This document shows positions 60,295-64,000 of a stretch of 64,000 bases of DNA, piece after piece (the first letter of the stretch is position 1; each line of letters begins with the position of its first letter). Location: the NCBI GenBank assembly GCA_964533375.1, contig CAZHLW010000002.1:62001-126000 (forward strand), read 5' to 3'. The notes beneath the pieces were generated by a model, which saw only the letters and a list, made by a program, of their open reading frames with translations, was not told the DNA's origin and searched no databases. The DNA is from CALREJ01 sp964533375. Its GTDB lineage: Bacteria > Patescibacteriota > Gracilibacteria > Peribacterales > Peribacteraceae. Position numbers and translations under genes: made by a program.

Positions 60295-60993
60295 ATGCAT
60301 TATCAGCACATAGCAGCCACCTCCGACACCGACTTCACACAGAAAGCTGTGGAGTGGGTCAGCCACCGCATGAAGCGCGCCATTGAAGACCGCGGTCAGT
60401 GCATTATCGGATTGAGCGGAGGATCGACCCCGAAACAGATGTACCGTCTGCTTGGACAGGAAGATCTCGACTGGTCGAAAGTCTTTGTGCATCTGGTGGA
60501 TGAACGCTACGTTCCCGCCTCGCATCAGGACAGCAACCAACGCCTCGTACGCGATACATTGTTGATGCACGCAGCTATTCCCGAAGCCCATCTTATTTTC
60601 CCGGATACATCATTGCCGCTGGAGGAATGTGTCCAGGATTACGAAGGCCAGGTTCATGCGATGTGGTCGCATCATCTGACGGATGTCATGATTCTTGGCA
60701 TGGGTCCGGACGGGCATATCGCCTCGCTCTTCCCGCCACTTCAGCCACACATGATGGACGACACGCGGCTGGTGATTCACACAACCACCGACCAGTTTGT
60801 CATTCATGATCGCATCACCCTCACCCTCAATCCTATTGCCTCCGCAGTGTCACATGTCTTTTTGCTGACAGGAGCGGACAAGAAGCGCACATGGGATGAG
60901 ATGATGGCGAGCAAAGAGGATGAAACGCGCTGGCCGGTAAAAGAGCTATTGAACGAGCAGGATGACGATGTTGCAGCTATCACTTTGTGGTGA
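60295..60993 (+). CDS. pgl: 6-phosphogluconolactonase
   Basis: 232 residues. GQCIIGLSGGSTPKQMYRLL and VFVHLVDERYVPASHQDSNQ are family signatures; VMILGMGPDGHIASLFP carries the catalytic His/Asp region. Hydrolyses the lactone made by Zwf. Start ATG 60295: -10 TATCAT (60282-60287) ends seven bases upstream; an earlier in-frame ATG (60259) lies upstream of that promoter. Its end overlaps yraN (convergent) by 14 bases. Confidence 0.95.
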   Translation: MHYQHIAATSDTDFTQKAVEWVSHRMKRAIEDRGQCIIGLSGGSTPKQMYRLLGQEDLDWSKVFVHLVDERYVPASHQDSNQRLVRDTLLMHAAIPEAHLIFPDTSLPLEECVQDYEGQVHAMWSHHLTDVMILGMGPDGHIASLFPPLQPHMMDDTRLVIHTTTDQFVIHDRITLTLNPIASAVSHVFLLTGADKKRTWDEMMASKEDETRWPVKELLNEQDDDVAAITLW

Positions 60994-61354
60994 CTTCTAT
61001 AAAGTGATCGACAACCTGACCGTGCATCACACAGATCACGTCTAACCGCCAACCGATGTCTTCTTCGAACTGCGTCATGAACCGCCGTGCCGCACGCCGC
61101 ATATATCCGCGCTTTCGCCATGTCACATTGATGTTCGGATGAAAATCGTCACTCATTGCTGAGCGGGCTTTTACTTCTGCAAACACATACACCTGATCAA
61201 CTGGATCGAACGCAACAATATCAATTTCATCTTTGCCGATACGGATATTTCTACCCGTAATGCGATACCCAATAGAGGAGAGATAGCGCACAGCTGTCTC
61301 TTCGCCCGACTGGCCAACCTCCATATGTGATGCTTTTGAGAGGGAATGATGCAT
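60980..61354 (-). CDS. yraN: YraN-family (UPF0102) endonuclease-like protein
   Basis: 124 residues. The pattern GQSGEETAVRYLSSIGYRIT, GRNIRIGKDEIDIVAFD, VYVFAEVKARSA (E-I-D-I-V ... V-F-x-E-V-K) is the restriction-endonuclease-like core of UPF0102. The family often lies next to comM/dprA genes in bacteria, as here (divergent from comM, 99 bases apart), suggesting DNA processing. Function not proven in any lineage I know. Confidence 0.9.
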   Translation of the reverse strand: MHHSLSKASHMEVGQSGEETAVRYLSSIGYRITGRNIRIGKDEIDIVAFDPVDQVYVFAEVKARSAMSDDFHPNINVTWRKRGYMRRAARRFMTQFEEDIGWRLDVICVMHGQVVDHFIEVTTK

Positions 61355-61453
61355 GCAAAGATTTTGCGATCGTGCAGGGCTCCGTGCAACCTATTGGTGT
61401 ACTTTCGTACACCATTCGCTGGCGCTCTATTTTCTCCACAGTATCGTGAAGTC

Positions 61454-62956
61454 ATGCTTACGAAACTTACGTCATTTGCAAACATCGGCCTCACGAGTGA
61501 ACGCATCACTGTGGAAATAGGTGCCACACCCGGCGAAGGAATGATCACGATTGTGGGACTGGGGGACACTGCGGTGCAGGAAAGTAAATCGCGTGTGCGG
61601 CTGGCGCTCAGGGCAGGCGGATTCCGGCTGCCGACAGGAAAGAGCGTTGTCATCAATCTCGCACCGGCAGACGTGCGGAAAGTTGGCCCGCGTTACGACC
61701 TGCCAATTGCGCTCGGGCTTCTGATGGTGAACGAACTCGTCACACTCCCGGATGAGATGATGGCGAGCACCGCGTTTCTGGGGGAACTCGCGCTCGACGG
61801 AAGTCTTCGCCATGTGTCCGGCGTTCTTCCTGCTGCCATTGCTTGCCGCGACCGTGGCATCAAACGGTTGATTGTGCCGCATGTGAACGGTCCGGAAGCG
61901 GCGCTTGTGCCGGGCATAGAAGTGATTGCTCCGCAGACGCTTATGGAACTAATCAGTATTCTAAATGGAACAAAAAATCCTCCGTCCATTCTTCCGCCGG
62001 AACTCGACGGCATGCCAAAACCGCTCGTCGACTTTGCCGATATCCGCGGTCAGGAGATCGCCAAGCGCGCGCTCGAAATTGCAGCGGCAGGCGGCCACAA
62101 TGTGCTCCTGAGCGGCGCACCGGGTTCCGGGAAAACGCTGCTGGCACAGGCTCTTCGCGGTATTCTGCCACCACTGTCTCGGGAGGAATCATTGGAAGTC
62201 ACACAAATCTATTCCGTCGCAAATCTGCTGCCGAGCGATATGCCGCTTGTCCGCGAACGGCCGTTCCGCCTTATTCATCATACTGCGAGCGGCGTCTCCA
62301 TTGTAGGCGGCGGACAAATTCCCGGCCCGGGCGAAATCAGTCTGGCACACAAAGGCGTGCTCTTTCTGGATGAACTCGCGGAATTCCCCGCACAGGTTTT
62401 GGAAGTCCTGCGCCAGCCGCTGGAAGACCGCCGCATCACCATCACCCGCGCGCAAGGCAGTGTGACCTTTCCGGCTGATGTGTTGCTCGTGGCCGCTATG
62501 AACCCACCGCAGTACTCAACTGGCAGCGCATCGCGCATGCAACGCAGAATCAGTGCGCCATTTCTGGATCGCATGGACCTCACGATTGATGTGCGGGCTG
62601 TACCGATTGAAGACCTTGCCCAGCAACCGCGCACCACCGGCGACAGCACACGGGTTATTTTGGACAGAGTCATCCGCGCCCGGGAAAAGCAGATTATCCG
62701 TTTCAAAAATCTACCCATCAGCACCAACAAAGAAATGGGCGTCCGTGAGCTGCGGGATTTTTGCGCCATCAACAAAGAGGCAGAGGCACTCCTCAAACAA
62801 GCCGCTGAACGTCTGAGTTTGTCTGCACGAACGTATCATCGAACCATCAAGGTAGCGCGGACGATTGCGGATTTGGCAGGGTGTGATGCGATTGAAACGG
62901 CGCATATTGCGGAGGCTCTGCAATTCAGACAGAACGTAGGTCTAGGAGAAACGTAG
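61454..62956 (+). CDS. comM: ComM/YifB magnesium-chelatase-like AAA+ protein
   Basis: 500 residues from ATG 61454, fixed by -10 TATCGT six bases upstream and by family alignment (LTKLTSFANIGLTSERITVE). Lon-like N-terminal domain with GLGDTAVQESKSRVRLALRA; AAA+ core with Walker A SGAPGSGKTLLAQAL, Walker B VLFLDELAEF and sensor VAAMNPPQYS; C-terminal SARTYHRTIKVARTIADL. In naturally competent bacteria ComM is a helicase that promotes branch migration during DNA uptake. The usual CxCxxC zinc cluster after MNPPQYS is missing. Confidence 0.95.
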   Translation: MLTKLTSFANIGLTSERITVEIGATPGEGMITIVGLGDTAVQESKSRVRLALRAGGFRLPTGKSVVINLAPADVRKVGPRYDLPIALGLLMVNELVTLPDEMMASTAFLGELALDGSLRHVSGVLPAAIACRDRGIKRLIVPHVNGPEAALVPGIEVIAPQTLMELISILNGTKNPPSILPPELDGMPKPLVDFADIRGQEIAKRALEIAAAGGHNVLLSGAPGSGKTLLAQALRGILPPLSREESLEVTQIYSVANLLPSDMPLVRERPFRLIHHTASGVSIVGGGQIPGPGEISLAHKGVLFLDELAEFPAQVLEVLRQPLEDRRITITRAQGSVTFPADVLLVAAMNPPQYSTGSASRMQRRISAPFLDRMDLTIDVRAVPIEDLAQQPRTTGDSTRVILDRVIRAREKQIIRFKNLPISTNKEMGVRELRDFCAINKEAEALLKQAAERLSLSARTYHRTIKVARTIADLAGCDAIETAHIAEALQFRQNVGLGET

Positions 62957-62959
62957 ATT

Positions 62960-62985
62960 GGGTTAGGGTTAGGGTTGGGGTTAGG
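62960..62985 (+). repeat. Left inverted repeat, TTAGGG-type, of the four-helix-bundle cassette
   Basis: 26 bases built of GGGTTAGGGTTAGGG plus TTGGGGTTAGG. Its reverse complement matches the right repeat (63370-63395) at 23 of 26 positions. It begins four bases after the comM stop and is followed by a T-rich run. Confidence 0.85.
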
Positions 62986-63002
62986 TTTTTTCTTTTTTCT
63001 TT

Positions 63003-63374
63003 ATGGCAGCAACAGGATCATTTACGGACATGAACATATGGAAAGTTGGCATGGAACTTGTAAAAGAGGTCTATGCAATCACGAGATGTTTTCCATACAG
63101 CGAACGTTTTGGATTAATCTCACAGATTCAAAAGGCTGTTACGAGCATTCTTGCAAATTTTGCTGAGGGATACGGGAGATGTAGTAATGATGACAAGGCC
63201 TATAAATACACTATTGCAAGAGGTGAATGCTTTGAAGTGAAGGCATTTTTGTTTGTTGCAATTGAACTTCAATTTATTTCCTACACAAGAGCAGAGAAAG
63301 CTCTCCATCTGGCTGATGAAGTAGGAAAATTATTGAACGGCTTACTACGAACCTATAAAAAATTCCCGTCCTAA
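63003..63374 (+). CDS. Four-helix-bundle protein (23S rRNA intervening-sequence protein / bAvd superfamily)
   Basis: 123 residues. FTDMNIWKVGMELVKEVYAI, then FPYSERFGLISQIQKAVTSI, LANFAEGYGRCSND and GECFEVKAFLFVAIELQFIS match the S23/IVP family (PF05635-like): IWK, SE..GL..QI..A..SI..NIAEG.GR pattern. Such genes sit in 23S rRNA intervening sequences or free in genomes; relatives (Avd) assist diversity-generating retroelements, but no reverse transcriptase is near. The gene lies exactly between the two inverted repeats; its stop codon is inside the right one. No Shine-Dalgarno; T-rich leader. Confidence 0.85.
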   Translation: MAATGSFTDMNIWKVGMELVKEVYAITRCFPYSERFGLISQIQKAVTSILANFAEGYGRCSNDDKAYKYTIARGECFEVKAFLFVAIELQFISYTRAEKALHLADEVGKLLNGLLRTYKKFPS

Positions 63375-63395
63375 CCCTGGCCCTAACCCTAACCC
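63370..63395 (+). repeat. Right inverted repeat, CCCTAA-type, of the four-helix-bundle cassette
   Basis: CCTAACCCTGG plus CCCTAACCCTAACCC: the reverse complement of the left repeat except for three adjacent bases in the middle. It contains the stop codon of the cassette gene and borders the -10 box of the next gene. Confidence 0.85.
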
Positions 63396-63400
63396 TCCAG

Positions 63401-63406
63401 TACGCT
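63401..63406 (+). promoter_or_regulatory. -10 box TACGCT of the 63413 gene
   Basis: Ends six bases before the ATG. The matching -35 position falls inside the right inverted repeat, so arrival of the cassette would have changed this promoter. Confidence 0.5.
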
Positions 63407-63412
63407 CTCTCT

Positions 63413-64000
63413 ATGCGATCACGTTTTTCTCTATCCATAGGCATTCTTACAGCAATCCTCCCATTAGTCGCTCTCGCAGCATTCAAGAGTCCCAGCAGTT
63501 TACTCGCTTCGATTCACTTCAAGGGTCAGCCACTGAATATCTCCTACGAGACTCACGTTGAATCCGAGGAATTCAGAGGGTCTGCGTGGGTGAAGGGGCA
63601 AGTTCAGGCAAGCAAAGATATTAAAAGTGTGAAGGCTGCGCTGCGTCTGACTGCCGACTTTGCCATGAACGATCTGCAGGTATCCCGCGTCAGCAGCCAG
63701 ATCCGGATTGTGGATGGCATGCTGTACGTGCGGATCGACCGGTTGAGCGGAGGGATGACAGAGGCATTTGGCATGCTGACCGCAGACATCAAGAGCAATG
63801 AATGGTACGCCGTGCCACTGGAAGAGACTGCCGCAAAGGAACTCACCGACGAAGGGCTCAATCAGGAAGAAGTGAAGAAGATTGTCGCACAACTTGTCGA
63901 TGCGCTTTTTGGAATGACGACGCAGACGAACGGATCAATCGTAACATATTCACTGAAGCCAAAAGCTACCGCGGCACAGGAACTGGTCGATGCTATTCAT
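63413..64000 (+). CDS. Secreted hypothetical protein (3' end beyond window)
   Basis: 196 residues visible, open to the window edge. Signal peptide RSRFSLSIGILTAILPLVAL ending LAA. The mature part is beta-rich with LAASIHFKG-like strands (SLLASIHFKGQPLNISYETH), KSVKAALRLTADFAM, and VDGMLYVRIDRLSGG. The layout vaguely resembles LppX/LolA-like lipid-binding barrels, but I cannot assign a family. Leaderless promoter predicted. Confidence 0.65.
   Translation, partial: MRSRFSLSIGILTAILPLVALAAFKSPSSLLASIHFKGQPLNISYETHVESEEFRGSAWVKGQVQASKDIKSVKAALRLTADFAMNDLQVSRVSSQIRIVDGMLYVRIDRLSGGMTEAFGMLTADIKSNEWYAVPLEETAAKELTDEGLNQEEVKKIVAQLVDALFGMTTQTNGSIVTYSLKPKATAAQELVDAIH

Noticed and set aside
63003..63374. 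Avd component of a diversity-generating retroelement
   Set aside because: No reverse transcriptase, template repeat or variable repeat occurs in the window; the flanking repeats fit a stand-alone S23 unit better.

Overview
This window (about 52% G+C by eye, standard stop codons including UGA) looks like a chromosomal scaffold of a small-genome bacterium. The mix of very long repeat-rich surface proteins, compact housekeeping genes, many orphan genes and convergent gene overlaps suggests a Patescibacteria/CPR lineage, perhaps Peribacteria. That placement is an inference from style; there is no rRNA, tRNA or marker phylogeny here. I found no rRNA, tRNA or CRISPR array.

Layout. (1) Positions 1-19048: three giant secreted NHL/beta-propeller-type repeat proteins. 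Two are tandem paralogues on the minus strand (1-3377, running off the window, and 3408-9315) and one is on the plus strand (11869-19048). The plus-strand one overlaps by 4 bases a GT-C-like membrane protein with TPR repeats (9488-11872). Three runs of exactly 100 N interrupt the repeat arrays and are assembly placeholders. (2) 19059-26348: three minus-strand surface proteins that share modules; one carries a transposase-type DNA-binding region at its N-terminus. An SLH-domain protein follows (26497-27507). (3) 28077-38172: housekeeping genes (topA, hup, khpB/jag-like, dnaJ, recJ, an Xre regulator, hsp20) and two envelope proteins. (4) 38248-49720: core genes (galU, uvrB, serS) alternate with orphan or foreign-looking genes (an aldehyde dehydrogenase, a divergent PurA, a STAS-like protein, small membrane proteins). 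(5) 49768-57145: a kinase-like/receiver pair and envelope or glycan genes: a GT4 glycosyltransferase, an amidase-SpoIID fusion, and a GT-methyltransferase-methyltransferase-GT operon. (6) 57152-62956: zwf, a SET-domain protein, two acetyltransferases, pgl, yraN and comM. (7) 62960-64000: a four-helix-bundle gene between inverted TTAGGG-type repeats, then the start of a secreted protein.

Two expression styles coexist. Most core genes have a -10 box (TANNNT) ending 6-9 bases before the ATG and no Shine-Dalgarno, so they should give leaderless mRNAs. Many orphan genes instead have a strong -35, a 16-base spacer, a -10, a structured leader with a hairpin, a clear Shine-Dalgarno, a short ORF and a strong 3' hairpin. 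Three of these share an almost identical promoter (TTGCTT-N16-TATAAT).

Functionally the window centres on building and decorating the cell envelope: surface repeat proteins, S-layer attachment, glycan synthesis (galU and the glycosyltransferases) and peptidoglycan remodelling. It also holds the oxidative pentose-phosphate entry steps (zwf, pgl) and DNA repair or uptake genes (recJ, uvrB, comM, yraN).
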